From CAZBNB01 sp964493245 (GTDB lineage: Bacteria; Pseudomonadota; Gammaproteobacteria; Legionellales; Legionellaceae), in NCBI GenBank assembly GCA_964493245.1, contig CAZBNB010000010.1:15690-79689 (forward strand): DNA of 64,000 bases, written 5' to 3'. The position numbers were made by a program, and so were the translations under genes. The stretch's first letter is position 1. Every line of letters starts with the position of its first letter. The notes under the pieces are model-generated. The model was given only the letters and a program-made list of their open reading frames with translations, was not told the origin of the DNA and searched no databases. Shown piece by piece: positions 18,494 to 27,965 of this stretch.

Positions 18494-19774
18494 TCATTTG
18501 GTTTGCGTTCGAATCAAAACACTGTAAAAAAAACCATCCATGTCTTGCTCTCCAGGCAAAATTTGCCAGCCATGTCCGGTCCAACGGCCCCATGGTTTTG
18601 ATGTTGTGTCAATTTCACAATCACTGTGGCGGCGCTTAAATTGCGCTATTTGCTGCTCATTTTCTTCTGGCATCACCGAACAGGTTGCATAGATGAGCCT
18701 CCCACCTGGGAGTAACATTGGCCAGAGGATATCCAACATTTGCTGCTGTAGCATAGCCACTTGTTGGATGTCACTGTCGGTCCGTAATAATTTAATATCA
18801 GGGTGCCTTCTAATAACACCTGTTGCGGAGCAAGGTGCATCGAGCAGAATGCGATCAAATGGGATCCCATCCCACCAGTCGTTTGGTTTTAGAATGTCTG
18901 CTTGTTGAAGGGTGGCTGATAATTTTAATCGCGTTAAATTCTCTTGAACACGTGCCAAACGCGTATTGTCAATGTCTAATGCCAAGCACATTTTTAAATC
19001 AGGCGCGCATTCAAGTAAGTGGGTCGTTTTGCCTCCAGGAGCACAACAAGCATCTAGTACGCGTTGATTGGAGAGTGGAGCGACTAAGGTGGCTGCCAAT
19101 TGCGCAGCACAGTCTTGTACTGTCACATCGCCATCTTGAAATCCAGGTAAATCTTTCACGGCGACCGGCGTTTCTAAGATCACGGCATAAGGCAATACCG
19201 GGTGTGGTTTGGCTTTGATAGATAAAGCCTGTAGGCGCGCAAGATAATCTTCGGTATTCGTATGGCGTTGATTCACGCGTAAGCTCATAGGAGCATGGGC
19301 ATCATTGGCTTTTAGAATCGCTTGCCAATCGTCGGGCCAATGATGTTGTAATTTTTTTAATAGCCAAGCTGGGTGATTATCGGACGCTGCGAAGGTATTC
19401 ATATCATGCTGTTTGTACTCACGGCCATAACGCCTTAATACGGCATTGACTAATCCTTTTGCCCACGCTTTTTTGAATGACGCTAATAATCCAACCGTTT
19501 CATGCACCGTGGCATATTCCGGGATGCGTAGAAAAGCCAGTTGATAAATGCCCATTAGAATTAAGATCCAAATGTCAAAATCCTTCGGTTTTTTGTTTAA
19601 TAATGTCGTGGCCAATTTTTCTAAATGCAGATAGTGGCGTAACACACCGAAGCAAATTTCTTTAGTCAATGGCGAAACAGATTCGTTTTTTTTGAGCGCG
19701 TGAGATAGTGGTGTTTTGTGTTGTAACACTTCTTTTAAGATGCATGCGGCTTGATAGCGCTCATTTTTTTTCAT
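18494..19774 (-). CDS. rsmB: 16S rRNA (cytosine(967)-C(5))-methyltransferase RsmB
   Basis: SAM-dependent methyltransferase for C967 of 16S rRNA; 426 residues. The N-terminal NusB-like RNA-binding domain ('KEICFGVLRHYLHLEKL') is followed by the Rossmann methyltransferase with 'LDACCAPGGKTTHLLE' (SAM binding), 'LLDAPCSATGVIRRHPDIK' (catalytic cysteine) and 'LIYATCSVMPEENE' (second cysteine). ATG 19774 overlaps the fmt stop by 4 bp (ATGA), so translation is coupled. An upstream in-frame extension to 19795 is unlikely. Shadow ORFs occur on both strands. Confidence 0.96.
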   Translation of the reverse strand: MKKNERYQAACILKEVLQHKTPLSHALKKNESVSPLTKEICFGVLRHYLHLEKLATTLLNKKPKDFDIWILILMGIYQLAFLRIPEYATVHETVGLLASFKKAWAKGLVNAVLRRYGREYKQHDMNTFAASDNHPAWLLKKLQHHWPDDWQAILKANDAHAPMSLRVNQRHTNTEDYLARLQALSIKAKPHPVLPYAVILETPVAVKDLPGFQDGDVTVQDCAAQLAATLVAPLSNQRVLDACCAPGGKTTHLLECAPDLKMCLALDIDNTRLARVQENLTRLKLSATLQQADILKPNDWWDGIPFDRILLDAPCSATGVIRRHPDIKLLRTDSDIQQVAMLQQQMLDILWPMLLPGGRLIYATCSVMPEENEQQIAQFKRRHSDCEIDTTSKPWGRWTGHGWQILPGEQDMDGFFYSVLIRTQTK

Positions 19775-20715
19775 GAGAAGTTCGCTGAAGCACATAATAC
19801 TTGATGTTTACCATTCAAGTAATCGCGGATTGTGATGGGTTTACCACCAGGAAATTGAATGACTTTAATTTGTAATGCATTCAACCCGGTACTGACGAGC
19901 ATGCCGGTTTTGTCTACAGATAAAATGGTGCCGGGGCTTTCTTTATGTGGGGTGGTAACAACACTGGCCTCATGAATGCGGATGATTTGATCGTTAATAT
20001 GGGTATAAGCAATTGGCCAGGGATAAAATGCGCGGATTTGTTGTGAAATAGATTGTGCTGACTGAGTCCAATCAATCACCGCGTCCTCTTTTTTTATTTT
20101 GGGGGCATAAGTCGCTAAATTGTCAATTTGCTTGATTGGCTTGAGGCTATCTTTGCCTAATGCATTGAGCGTTTGAATCAGTGGCTCACACGCGATTTGT
20201 GCCAGGCTATTATGCAGGCTTTCTGCCGTATCGTTTGGTTGTATGGGTATGTTGACAGAAGTTAAGGCATCACCGGTGTCCATGCCTTTATCCATCTGCA
20301 TGATGGTGACACCTGTTTCTTGATCACCTTGTAAAATCGCTTGTTGAATCGGGGAGGCACCTCGCCATCGGGGTAGCAACGATGCGTGTACATTGATACA
20401 TCCAAATCGAGGGGTATTGAGCACACTGGTGGGCAAAATGAGGCCATAAGCAATGACAACCATGACATCAGCTTCAAGCGCTTTGAGTTCGTCAACGGTG
20501 GTGGTTTCTTTGAAATGAAGTGGCTGGTATACGGGTGTGCCGTGGGTTTGTGCCCAACATTTTACGGCAGATGCTTGCACATGTCGGCCACGGCCAGCGG
20601 GTCTATCTGGTTGTGTGTAGACAGCCACAAGGGTATGGGGTGAGTCTGCAATGGCGTCTAGACAAGGAATGCCGAAATGCGGGGTACCCGCAAACACGAT
20701 ACGTAAACTACTCAT
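19771..20715 (-). CDS. fmt: methionyl-tRNA formyltransferase
   Basis: Formylates initiator Met-tRNA using 10-formyl-THF; 314 residues (E. coli 315). 'LRIVFAGTPHFGIPCLDAI' opens the Rossmann domain. 'INVHASLLPRWRGASPIQQAIL' and 'GVTIMQMDKGMDTGD' form the formyl-THF-binding and catalytic region. The C-terminal OB-like domain follows. It lies 2 bp after def and overlaps rsmB by 4 bp, the standard def-fmt-rsmB operon. Its substrate, the initiator tRNA, is encoded at 8725-8801. Confidence 0.97.
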   Translation of the reverse strand: MSSLRIVFAGTPHFGIPCLDAIADSPHTLVAVYTQPDRPAGRGRHVQASAVKCWAQTHGTPVYQPLHFKETTTVDELKALEADVMVVIAYGLILPTSVLNTPRFGCINVHASLLPRWRGASPIQQAILQGDQETGVTIMQMDKGMDTGDALTSVNIPIQPNDTAESLHNSLAQIACEPLIQTLNALGKDSLKPIKQIDNLATYAPKIKKEDAVIDWTQSAQSISQQIRAFYPWPIAYTHINDQIIRIHEASVVTTPHKESPGTILSVDKTGMLVSTGLNALQIKVIQFPGGKPITIRDYLNGKHQVLCASANFS

Positions 20716-20717
20716 GA

Positions 20718-21224
20718 TTAAGAGGATGACTTACGTAAGAATTTATCGAGTTTTTTTCGTGCCATGTTACGCTTCAATGGGGAAAGCAGGTCGATATAAA
20801 GCTTGCCATTGAGATGATCGATTTCGTGTTGTATGCACTCGCCTAAAAGCTCAGAAGCGGTTATTTCGTAAAACTGGCCAGTGCGATCTTGAGCACGCAT
20901 GGTGATTGTTTCCGCACGTTTGACGGTATCGTAAACACTGGGGACCGATAAACAACCTTCTTGGTATTCAACCTCACCTTCTCGTGCAATGATTTCAGGG
21001 TTAATGAGAACCAGCTGTTGGGTCTTATCACCAACGACGTCGATAACTGAGAGCCGTATGTTAATACCAATTTGTGGTGCAGCAAGACCTACACCGCGCG
21101 CATGGTACATGGTTTCAAACATGTCATCGATCAGTGTTTGTAATGCATCATCAATCACGTCTATTGGTTTGGAGACTTTTCTCAGTCTGGGATCAGGCAA
21201 ATAAATTATTTTATGAACGGCCAT
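20718..21224 (-). CDS. def: peptide deformylase
   Basis: Metallohydrolase that removes the formyl group from nascent proteins; 168 residues. All three catalytic motifs are present: 'GVGLAAPQIG' (motif 1), 'EGCLSVP' (motif 2, metal cysteine) and 'QHEIDHLNGKLYID' (motif 3, HEXXH-type HEIDH). ATG 21224 gives an N-terminus (MAVHKIIYLPDPRLRKVSKP) that matches the family; a TTG five codons upstream is less likely. First gene of the def-fmt-rsmB operon. It diverges from dprA with an intergenic gap of 79 bp. The LysM-domain gene often found between def and dprA is absent. Confidence 0.97.
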   Translation of the reverse strand: MAVHKIIYLPDPRLRKVSKPIDVIDDALQTLIDDMFETMYHARGVGLAAPQIGINIRLSVIDVVGDKTQQLVLINPEIIAREGEVEYQEGCLSVPSVYDTVKRAETITMRAQDRTGQFYEITASELLGECIQHEIDHLNGKLYIDLLSPLKRNMARKKLDKFLRKSSS

Positions 21225-21303
21225 AGAAATTTGTTTCAAAAAAATAAATAGCTGCTATTATCTTTCAATCGACGGAACGAAGCAAGTGATATTGATTTCG
21301 CAA

Positions 21304-22380
21304 ATGGACAATTCAGACTATTTTTTAGCACTTAACCGTATACCCGGTATTGGGCCACGTACGGTGATGCGTTTTCTTAATACTTTCCCTGACTTAGGCG
21401 ATTTATTTCGTACCTCTTCGAGCACATTGAGGGCGTTGGGCTTGTCAGCGAGCGTGGCAGACGCGATTGTCGCGTTTGATTTTAATTCGATTACGATTGA
21501 TAAGCGTTGGCAAGACCAACCGGATCAAGTCATTCTGACTTGGGAGCATCCTGCGTATCCGCTTTTATTGAAAGAAATACACGGTCCACCGATGGTTCTT
21601 TATGCCAAGGGAGCGACCAGTCTATTAAATACATCCTGCTTAGCAATGGTTGGAACACGTAAACCAACACCGATGGGGAGGGAGGTGGCTTGGCAGTTTG
21701 CGGCAGAGCTTGCTAAAGCTGGGCTGACGATTGTCAGTGGCCTGGCTCTGGGAATCGATGCGGCAGCCCATCAAGGATGCTTATCTCAAACCGGTAAAAC
21801 CATCGCGGTGCTGGGTTCAGGAATTGAACGTATATATCCTTATCAACATGTGGCACTTGCCCAGAAAATCGCCGAACAAGGGTTATTGTTGAGTGAGTTC
21901 CCGGTCAATTTTAAAGCAAATGCTGGACATTTCCCCCAAAGAAATCGTATAATAAGTGGTCTATCATTATCCACTTTGGTTGTGGAAGCCGCAGTTAAAA
22001 GTGGTTCATTGATTACAGCACGGTTTGCTTTAGAACAAAATCGCGATGTTTTTGCGATTCCTGGGTCAATTGACAACCCGCAATCAGGTGGTTGTCATCA
22101 GTTATTGCAGGACGGGGCAAAACTGATCACATCGTCTCAAGATGTTATTGATGAGCTGGGTTTAGGACAATTTTTTATCCATCAGGGACTATTAAATCGA
22201 AACATTGCATGCGAGAATGATAATCTGATGCAGTATATCGGATCTGCTGCAACCAGTGTAGAGCGAATCATGTCGCGTAGTGGTCTACCAATACAAGATG
22301 TCTTGTGTCAATTGGCAGATCTGGAATTAAAAGGTATGATTAAGGCTGTCGCGGGCGGCTATATGAGGTATAAACGATGA
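21304..22380 (+). CDS. dprA: DNA-processing protein DprA
   Basis: Loads RecA on incoming single-stranded DNA during natural transformation; about 358 residues. The Rossmann-like core is clear: 'VGTRKPTPMGREVAWQFAAE', 'GLTIVSGLALGIDAAAHQG', 'TIAVLGSGIERIYP' and 'FPQRNRIISGLS'. 'SGSLITARFALEQNRDVFAIPG' follows. An N-terminal helix-hairpin-helix region ('LALNRIPGIGPRTVMRF') and a C-terminal winged-helix-like region complete it. ATG 21304 gives the usual short N-terminus; an upstream GTG at 21286 has slightly better ribosome-binding context. It overlaps smg by 4 bp (ATGA). Confidence 0.95.
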   Translation: MDNSDYFLALNRIPGIGPRTVMRFLNTFPDLGDLFRTSSSTLRALGLSASVADAIVAFDFNSITIDKRWQDQPDQVILTWEHPAYPLLLKEIHGPPMVLYAKGATSLLNTSCLAMVGTRKPTPMGREVAWQFAAELAKAGLTIVSGLALGIDAAAHQGCLSQTGKTIAVLGSGIERIYPYQHVALAQKIAEQGLLLSEFPVNFKANAGHFPQRNRIISGLSLSTLVVEAAVKSGSLITARFALEQNRDVFAIPGSIDNPQSGGCHQLLQDGAKLITSSQDVIDELGLGQFFIHQGLLNRNIACENDNLMQYIGSAATSVERIMSRSGLPIQDVLCQLADLELKGMIKAVAGGYMRYKR

Positions 22381-22817
22381 AAGATAGCTTGTTTGAGTTT
22401 CTATTGAGTTTATTTGAGAAAACCATTACTCAATTAAAAGAAAAAGCCGGTACGAATCAGCTGGCAGATCAAGTCCTTCCTATCGACCAGCCGAGCGAAC
22501 GAAAAGTAGGCGTTGAAGTCCAAATTTTGAAGTCAGTGAGTGCGCATTCGACACGTGTTTTTACTCAAGATGAGCAATTAAAGCTAACCAAAGCAAGTTA
22601 TCAATTTTTAATGCGTGTTAGTTCGTTGGGTATTATCGACCGCCAGGCATTAGAGTTAGTCATTAACCGTTTACTTTTTTCTGATTCGCGTTTTGTTTCT
22701 TTACAAGAAACAAAGTGGACGATTCGTAACACCTTAGCGCAAAATCTTGATCCCGAACAACTTGCATTTCTGGAGCTGGTCCTTTATTTTAAAGAAGACG
22801 GGCTTTCGTTACATTAA
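22377..22817 (+). CDS. smg: Smg family protein (DUF494)
   Basis: 146-residue member of the Smg/DUF494 family, a conserved gammaproteobacterial protein usually found between dprA and topA; its biochemical role is not established. Typical elements are the N-terminal 'LFEFLLSLFE' and the C-terminal 'FLMRVSSLGIIDRQALELVINRLLFSD' and 'KWTIRNTLAQNLDPEQLAFLELVLY'. It overlaps the dprA stop (ATGA) and is followed by a 169-bp gap before topA in which I see no gene. Confidence 0.9.
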   Translation: MKDSLFEFLLSLFEKTITQLKEKAGTNQLADQVLPIDQPSERKVGVEVQILKSVSAHSTRVFTQDEQLKLTKASYQFLMRVSSLGIIDRQALELVINRLLFSDSRFVSLQETKWTIRNTLAQNLDPEQLAFLELVLYFKEDGLSLH

Positions 22818-22986
22818 TGTACATAAGAGATTGTTGCTGGATGGTGTTTCTCTAAAAGTACCATTTCGTTTATCCTCTGAAAATTTCAAATAAACCGGAT
22901 TAGAGGTTGTTTGGCATTACATCTTTCAATGTAACGTCGTGTTGCGGTTATCAATTTCCTGTGATTTTTAATGAAAGGCTATTAAC

Positions 22987-25263
22987 ATGAGTAAGTTTGT
23001 GGTTGTTGTAGAATCTCCTGCTAAATGCAAAACCATTCAAAAATATTTAGGTAATGATTATCAGGTTCTTGCTTCTTATGGGCATGTGCGTGACTTGCCG
23101 GCCAAGAAAGGCTCGGTATTGCCTGATCAAGAATTTGCTATGACATATAAGCCTATTGAAAAAAATGCGCGACACATTGATGCTATTGCCAAGGCGATGA
23201 AAAACGCCGATGGTTTACTGCTCGCAACTGACCCTGATAGAGAGGGTGAGGCCATTTCTTGGCATGTTTATGAATTAATGAACACGCGACAGCTACTAAA
23301 AGACAAAACCATACAACGTATTTATTTTAATGAAATTACCAAGTCAGCTATCCAAGAAGCGATTCGCCATCCACGTGATATTTCCATGGATCTGGTTAAT
23401 GCGCAGCAGGCGCGTCGCGCTTTAGATTATTTAGTTGGATTTAATCTATCCCCTTTATTGTGGAAAAAAATACGTCGTGGTTTGTCTGCAGGCCGGGTAC
23501 AAAGTCCAGCATTGCGTTTAATTGCCGAAAGAGAAGAAGAAATTGAGCGTTTTGTGCCGCAAGAGTATTGGCAAATTATCGCGCAGTGCCAGCAAGAGAA
23601 ATCACCTTTTGATGCGCGATTAGTCCTGTATGCCGGTGAAAAATTACAACAATTTAGTATTCAAGCAGATAAACATGCACATACGGTACGTGATGAGCTA
23701 TTAAAGCAAGCACAAGGCCGTTTGGTTGTGCATGCGATTGAGAAAAAACAACGTAAACGTAATCCAGCGGCTCCTTTTATTACGTCTACATTACAACAAG
23801 AGGCCGCCCGAAAACTCGGTTTTACAACACGAAAAACCATGATGATTGCACAGCAATTATATGAAGGGATTGATATTGGTTCGGGCACCATGGGTTTGAT
23901 TACGTACATGCGTACGGATTCGGTGAACTTGTCTGCAGAAGCGTTACAAGAAATCAGAACACATATTGTAGAGCGTTACGGCGAGGCATTTTGCCCCAAA
24001 GCAGCACGGGTCTTTAAAACCAAATCCAAAAATGCGCAAGAGGCGCATGAAGCGATTCGCCCTACCTCGATAAAGCGTACACCAGATATGTTGAAGTCTG
24101 CTTTGAGTGCGGATCAATTAAAGCTTTATAGCTTAATATGGAAGCGCACCCTTGCAAGTCAAATGACAGAAGCGGTTTTAGACACCGTTGCGGTTGATTT
24201 GCTCTGTGGTCAAGCGATTAACTTATTCCGTGTCAATGGTTCTACGGTGACATTTCCTGGGTTCTTGAGTGTGTATGAAGAAGGGCAGGATGACACCAAA
24301 GAGGATCAAGAAACGACCTTACCGCCATTTGTTGTCGGTGATGTTGTTGATTTAAAAGATATTTTAGCCAATCAACATTTCACTGAGCCACCACCTCGAT
24401 ATTCAGAGGCATCTTTGGTTAAAGCCCTGGAAGAGTATGATATTGGTCGCCCCTCCACTTATGCGTCTATTATTCATACATTGCAACAACGCGAATATGT
24501 GATTGTTGATAAAAAACGCTTTTATCCTACGGATGTAGGGCGCATTGTCAGCCGATTTTTAACAGAATATTTTACGCAATATGTGGATTATGAGTTTACG
24601 GCACAATTAGAAGATACTTTAGATGCGGTTGCACGCGGTGAACGCGCGTGGATTCCTGTTTTAACTGATTTCTGGCAACCTTTTGCGCACCAGGTGCAAA
24701 GTATTGATGAACAAGTGCAACGTAAGGATGTCACCACAGAGACGTTAGACCAAAGCTGCCCCAAATGTGGTCAGCCTTTATCCATTCGATTAGGGAAACG
24801 AGGGCGATTTATTGGTTGCACGGCTTATCCCGAATGTGATTATACGCAAAACTTAGAAGCCCAGGCTGGTGTCGAATCTGAGCCGGAAGTAGTCGAAGGG
24901 CGGATGTGTCCTGATTGTGAGAAACCATTGCATATTAAAGTGGGTCGATACGGTCGTTTTATTGGTTGTAGCGGCTATCCTGATTGTAAACACATTGAAC
25001 CGATTGAGAAACCCATGGATACCGGTGTTCAATGTCCTAAATGTCAGCAAGCAACCATGTTAAGTCGTAAATCTCGACGCGGTAAAGTCTTTTACTCCTG
25101 TGCCGCTTATCCAACTTGCAAGTATGCAATTTGGAATGAGCCTATCAACCAAGCTTGCCCGCAATGCGCTTGGCCAATCTTGATGGTTAAAGAGACTAAG
25201 CGTTTCGGTAAGACGAAACTCTGTCCACATGAGGGATGTGGGTATTCTGAAAAAGAAGCATGA
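22987..25263 (+). CDS. topA: DNA topoisomerase I
   Basis: Type IA topoisomerase that relaxes negative supercoils; 758 residues (E. coli 865). The TOPRIM domain ('VVVESPAKCKTIQKYLG' and 'LLATDPDREGEAISWH') and the catalytic region with the active tyrosine ('GLITYMRTDSVNLS') are intact. The C-terminus carries four zinc-ribbon-type units: 'CPKCGQPLSI', 'CPDCEKPLHI', 'CPKCQQATML' and 'CPQCAWPILM', each closed by a later Cys-x-Cys or Cys pair. The last unit ends 'CPHEGCGY'. It overlaps the next gene by 4 bp (ATGA). Confidence 0.97.
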   Translation: MSKFVVVVESPAKCKTIQKYLGNDYQVLASYGHVRDLPAKKGSVLPDQEFAMTYKPIEKNARHIDAIAKAMKNADGLLLATDPDREGEAISWHVYELMNTRQLLKDKTIQRIYFNEITKSAIQEAIRHPRDISMDLVNAQQARRALDYLVGFNLSPLLWKKIRRGLSAGRVQSPALRLIAEREEEIERFVPQEYWQIIAQCQQEKSPFDARLVLYAGEKLQQFSIQADKHAHTVRDELLKQAQGRLVVHAIEKKQRKRNPAAPFITSTLQQEAARKLGFTTRKTMMIAQQLYEGIDIGSGTMGLITYMRTDSVNLSAEALQEIRTHIVERYGEAFCPKAARVFKTKSKNAQEAHEAIRPTSIKRTPDMLKSALSADQLKLYSLIWKRTLASQMTEAVLDTVAVDLLCGQAINLFRVNGSTVTFPGFLSVYEEGQDDTKEDQETTLPPFVVGDVVDLKDILANQHFTEPPPRYSEASLVKALEEYDIGRPSTYASIIHTLQQREYVIVDKKRFYPTDVGRIVSRFLTEYFTQYVDYEFTAQLEDTLDAVARGERAWIPVLTDFWQPFAHQVQSIDEQVQRKDVTTETLDQSCPKCGQPLSIRLGKRGRFIGCTAYPECDYTQNLEAQAGVESEPEVVEGRMCPDCEKPLHIKVGRYGRFIGCSGYPDCKHIEPIEKPMDTGVQCPKCQQATMLSRKSRRGKVFYSCAAYPTCKYAIWNEPINQACPQCAWPILMVKETKRFGKTKLCPHEGCGYSEKEA

Positions 25264-26705
25264 CAACATTGATCACGGCTGCTGCGTTTATCGATTCATC
25301 TCGATCAAGCAGCACATTACGTCGATTGATTTTTGGGTACTTTGTTCTGTTATGCTGTCTGACGCCGTTTAATTTACTGGCCTTTGACACATACTACTAC
25401 TGGGATTGGAGCCGTCACTTAGATTTATCCTATTATGATGGCCCGCCACTGATCGCTTACCTGATTCGTTTGGTGACTTTTTTTAGTGGTCATACCGTTT
25501 GGGGGTTGGCCTGTTTCTCTGTGTTGTCGACCGCCTTGACCACTAGGATGCTTTATAAGACAGCCGCATTGTTTTTAAACGAAAAAACATCTTATTGGGT
25601 GATTTTGTTATGGCTGAGCTCGCCCTTGGTCACACAAGATCTGTTGATTCAAGTGACTTACGATACACCCATGACCTTCTTTTGGGTTTCTAGCCTTTAT
25701 ATTGCCATGCGATTTATGCAAACGCATCGGCCACTGGTATTATATGGCTTGGCAGTCAGTTTGGGGTTTTTATTATTATCAAAATATACCGGTATCGTTT
25801 TGATTTTAGGCTTATGTTTATTTGTTTTGTTTACGCCTTATATTCGGTTACTAAAAAATCCTCATTTTTATGGCGCTCTTTTCTTCACAAGCATCCTCTT
25901 TTCACCGGTTATTGTATGGAATATCCAGCATCACTGGATTTCGTTTGATTATCAAATGCATGCACATCAAGCGTTAAATGTACAACAGGGGGGCGCATTG
26001 TGGTTACAAACCTGTTTGACAAAAATTTTACCGGCTTTGAATGTGACGCTCTTGGTGCCCTTTTTTATTTTATTGGCTAAAAAACAACATAAACCTGTTC
26101 CTGATTCGATTCGTTTTTTAGTGATCGTTTCCCTGACGTTTTTAGGTGTTTATATGCTGCTTGCTTGGCAAACAAATGTAAGAACCAATTGGTTAACACA
26201 ATATTGGTTAATGGCTGCATTGTTGAGTGGCTGGTTATTAGAAAATACCGCTGTTTTTTATCCAGGGTTTAAATGGAAAAAGGCTTTATGCATTTATACT
26301 GGGATGAATGGACTCGTCAGCTTTTTCATTTTATTAAATGCCTGTTTGCATTTCATTCCTTCGAAAAATTATACGGACTATCAATTAATTCAGCAGTTTA
26401 ATCTGGATTATCCCGCGCAACCGCAGGTTGTTTTAGCGTCTGGGTGGTTGGATGCGCGGGTATTATTTTTTTTGAAAAACAAGCCATTTATCCATACATT
26501 GAACTGCGGCCAGGCGCAAAATGCGTATCAACTTTGGTCTTCGCCAGATCAAATCGATGGTGACATCCTGGCTGTGAATCTCTATGACAATCGCTCGTGT
26601 CTGTTACAGCACTTTGCGCATTGTGAGCCTGTGCCCACTACACCTATTGCTGGGCGATCTTTGTTTGTTTATCGTTGCCAAAATCAAATAAGCGGACCTC
26701 ATTAA
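25260..26705 (+). CDS. GT39-like membrane glycosyltransferase (PMT/ArnT type)
   Basis: 481 residues with about ten membrane helices. The early periplasmic acidic motif 'AFDTYYYWDWSRHLDLSYYDGPPLIAYLIRL' matches GT39-type transferases, which use a polyprenyl-phosphate sugar to glycosylate a lipid or protein on the outer face of the inner membrane. The aspartates in this loop are the expected catalytic site. The short C-terminal soluble part has several cysteines ('LNCGQAQN', 'CLLQHFAHCEPVP', 'YRCQNQ'). It is translationally coupled to topA (ATGA overlap), an unusual partner. The sugar and acceptor cannot be told from sequence. Its last codons lie within a long inverted repeat. Confidence 0.82.
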   Translation: MTTLITAAAFIDSSRSSSTLRRLIFGYFVLLCCLTPFNLLAFDTYYYWDWSRHLDLSYYDGPPLIAYLIRLVTFFSGHTVWGLACFSVLSTALTTRMLYKTAALFLNEKTSYWVILLWLSSPLVTQDLLIQVTYDTPMTFFWVSSLYIAMRFMQTHRPLVLYGLAVSLGFLLLSKYTGIVLILGLCLFVLFTPYIRLLKNPHFYGALFFTSILFSPVIVWNIQHHWISFDYQMHAHQALNVQQGGALWLQTCLTKILPALNVTLLVPFFILLAKKQHKPVPDSIRFLVIVSLTFLGVYMLLAWQTNVRTNWLTQYWLMAALLSGWLLENTAVFYPGFKWKKALCIYTGMNGLVSFFILLNACLHFIPSKNYTDYQLIQQFNLDYPAQPQVVLASGWLDARVLFFLKNKPFIHTLNCGQAQNAYQLWSSPDQIDGDILAVNLYDNRSCLLQHFAHCEPVPTTPIAGRSLFVYRCQNQISGPH

Positions 26706-26817
26706 GTAACTATAACTTTCTTCGCTCACCTGTGCTTTGTCTTTCAATTTTCTGATTGAGCAAAATTGAAAGACAAAGCACAGGTGAGATGAAGAAAGTT
26801 ATAGTTACTTAATGAGG
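26697..26817. repeat. 121-bp near-perfect foldback (2x27-bp paired arms)
   Basis: Left arm 26697-26723 pairs perfectly with 26791-26817 (27 bp), and 26725-26751 pairs perfectly with 26762-26788 (27 bp). The only irregularities are a single G (26724) facing AT (26789-26790) and a 10-nt loop (26752-26761). The left arm includes the last codons and stop of the glycosyltransferase gene. It lies between convergent genes, so it could act as a bidirectional terminator, but no T-run follows; a MITE-like element or foldback artefact is also possible. No second copy was seen in the window. Confidence 0.95.
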
Positions 26818-26847
26818 CCTACTTATCAACTAAAAATCAGAGATAAA

Positions 26848-27012
26848 TTAAGTGGCTTTGGTGACATCGACTGTGCCATATTGCTCACAAGGGGCGAGCG
26901 TGTAGACCTGTGGAGAAACCACCACATCTTGAGGCTCAATGATAGGCGTGCCTTCTGTGTAAATACAGGCAGATAACATCAAGAAAAGGGGAAACACGAT
27001 AAGCCACTTCAT
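26848..27012 (-). CDS. small lipoprotein, 54 aa (unknown)
   Basis: A short gene found by reading the minus strand: ATG at 27012, TAA at 26850-26848, 54 codons. The N-terminus MKWLIVFPLFLMLSAC is a textbook lipoprotein signal peptide with lipobox LSAC (Cys16). The residue after Cys is Ile, so outer-membrane sorting is expected. The mature part of about 39 residues ('IYTEGTPIIEPQDVVVSPQV', then 'YTLAPCEQYGTVDVTKAT') has one further cysteine and no known domain. GAGG lies 7 nt upstream of the ATG. It resembles the small entericidin-size lipoproteins only in layout. Function unknown. Confidence 0.78.
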   Translation of the reverse strand: MKWLIVFPLFLMLSACIYTEGTPIIEPQDVVVSPQVYTLAPCEQYGTVDVTKAT

Positions 27013-27220
27013 GGAATAACCTCATCACAATTTTTTCGAGTCTGCGAGCCCTGCAATCCAACCGTTCAAAACCGAGTACAACGTTGTATCTGTATTTTGA
27101 ATGATTACGGGTATAGGAAAACAGTACATTAACAGAAGTAAAACATGTTTCGATGAATTCTTCAACGGTTCCTAAATAATCACTCAGATGTCAGGCTTGG
27201 CCAGGATTGAAGCTTGCCAA

Positions 27221-27709
27221 CTAAATAATTAAAATTTTAGTACCAGCGTTGGTTTTTACCCAATTAGCCACGTACTCAATATAATCGTTTTTGCCAACAG
27301 CAACACATCCACGCGTTGCACTCGGTAAATGATTGAGCCAGCTCAAGCTATTCGATGATTGTGTCGGCCCATGAATGCCGACATCTCTGCCAGTATATCC
27401 GGCAGCTAATTGCCTTGAGGTTGGATAGAGAATAGGAATAAAAACTTTAAATTGAGCAGATTTCCTTGGATAAGCCAGTCCATATAATCCGATAGGTGTT
27501 TTATTATCGCCAGCGTGCTTTTTACCAATACCGTTGTATCCTAAGGCCACCTTAAATGTTTTAACCACCATACCATGTTTACAAATATTCAAAGTGTGCT
27601 GTGAGGTGTGCACATTAATTCCGTTTGATAAAGGGCAAGTCGCAGTACCTGCAAATACAACACTAGGTAAGAACACAGAAATAAAAAATATAAATGCTTT
27701 TATTTTCAT
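27221..27709 (-). CDS. L,D-transpeptidase-family protein (YkuD domain)
   Basis: 162 residues with a Sec signal peptide (residues 1-20, ending VVFAG). The rest is a single YkuD domain. 'KTPIGLYGLAYPRKS' is the early conserved block, 'GRDVGIHGPTQSSNS' contains the catalytic histidine and 'PSATRGCVAVGKNDYIE' the catalytic cysteine. Such enzymes form 3-3 cross-links or attach proteins to peptidoglycan in the periplasm. Here there is no LysM or other binding module, giving a minimal catalytic unit. It stands alone between the lipoprotein and the hydrolase. The 322 bp upstream (27710-28031) are AT-rich and, apart from the promoter described next, show no gene I can support. Confidence 0.88.
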   Translation of the reverse strand: MKIKAFIFFISVFLPSVVFAGTATCPLSNGINVHTSQHTLNICKHGMVVKTFKVALGYNGIGKKHAGDNKTPIGLYGLAYPRKSAQFKVFIPILYPTSRQLAAGYTGRDVGIHGPTQSSNSLSWLNHLPSATRGCVAVGKNDYIEYVANWVKTNAGTKILII

Positions 27710-27965
27710 TTTTATATATAAATAAAGAATTAAATGGGCAATAAATATACCACAATATTGTCTTTATTCATAGGTGAGTGCACATTAGCTTGGTTTTTGA
27801 CCGTGACACCAAGTGCCAACAGGCCTCAAGGTATCACATATACTCAATAAACTTTAAAATGCTATTTTTGGTCTATTACTTTTTGCGCCTGCGGACTCAA
27901 CAATCGAATCGCTTCAAACTGAGTATTTTCAAGTTTATTAGGTATAAATATATTTTTAAACTCAA

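Noticed and set aside
22818..22986. Possible small gene between smg and topA
   Set aside because: No frame with a ribosome-binding site and reasonable length; most likely the topA leader.
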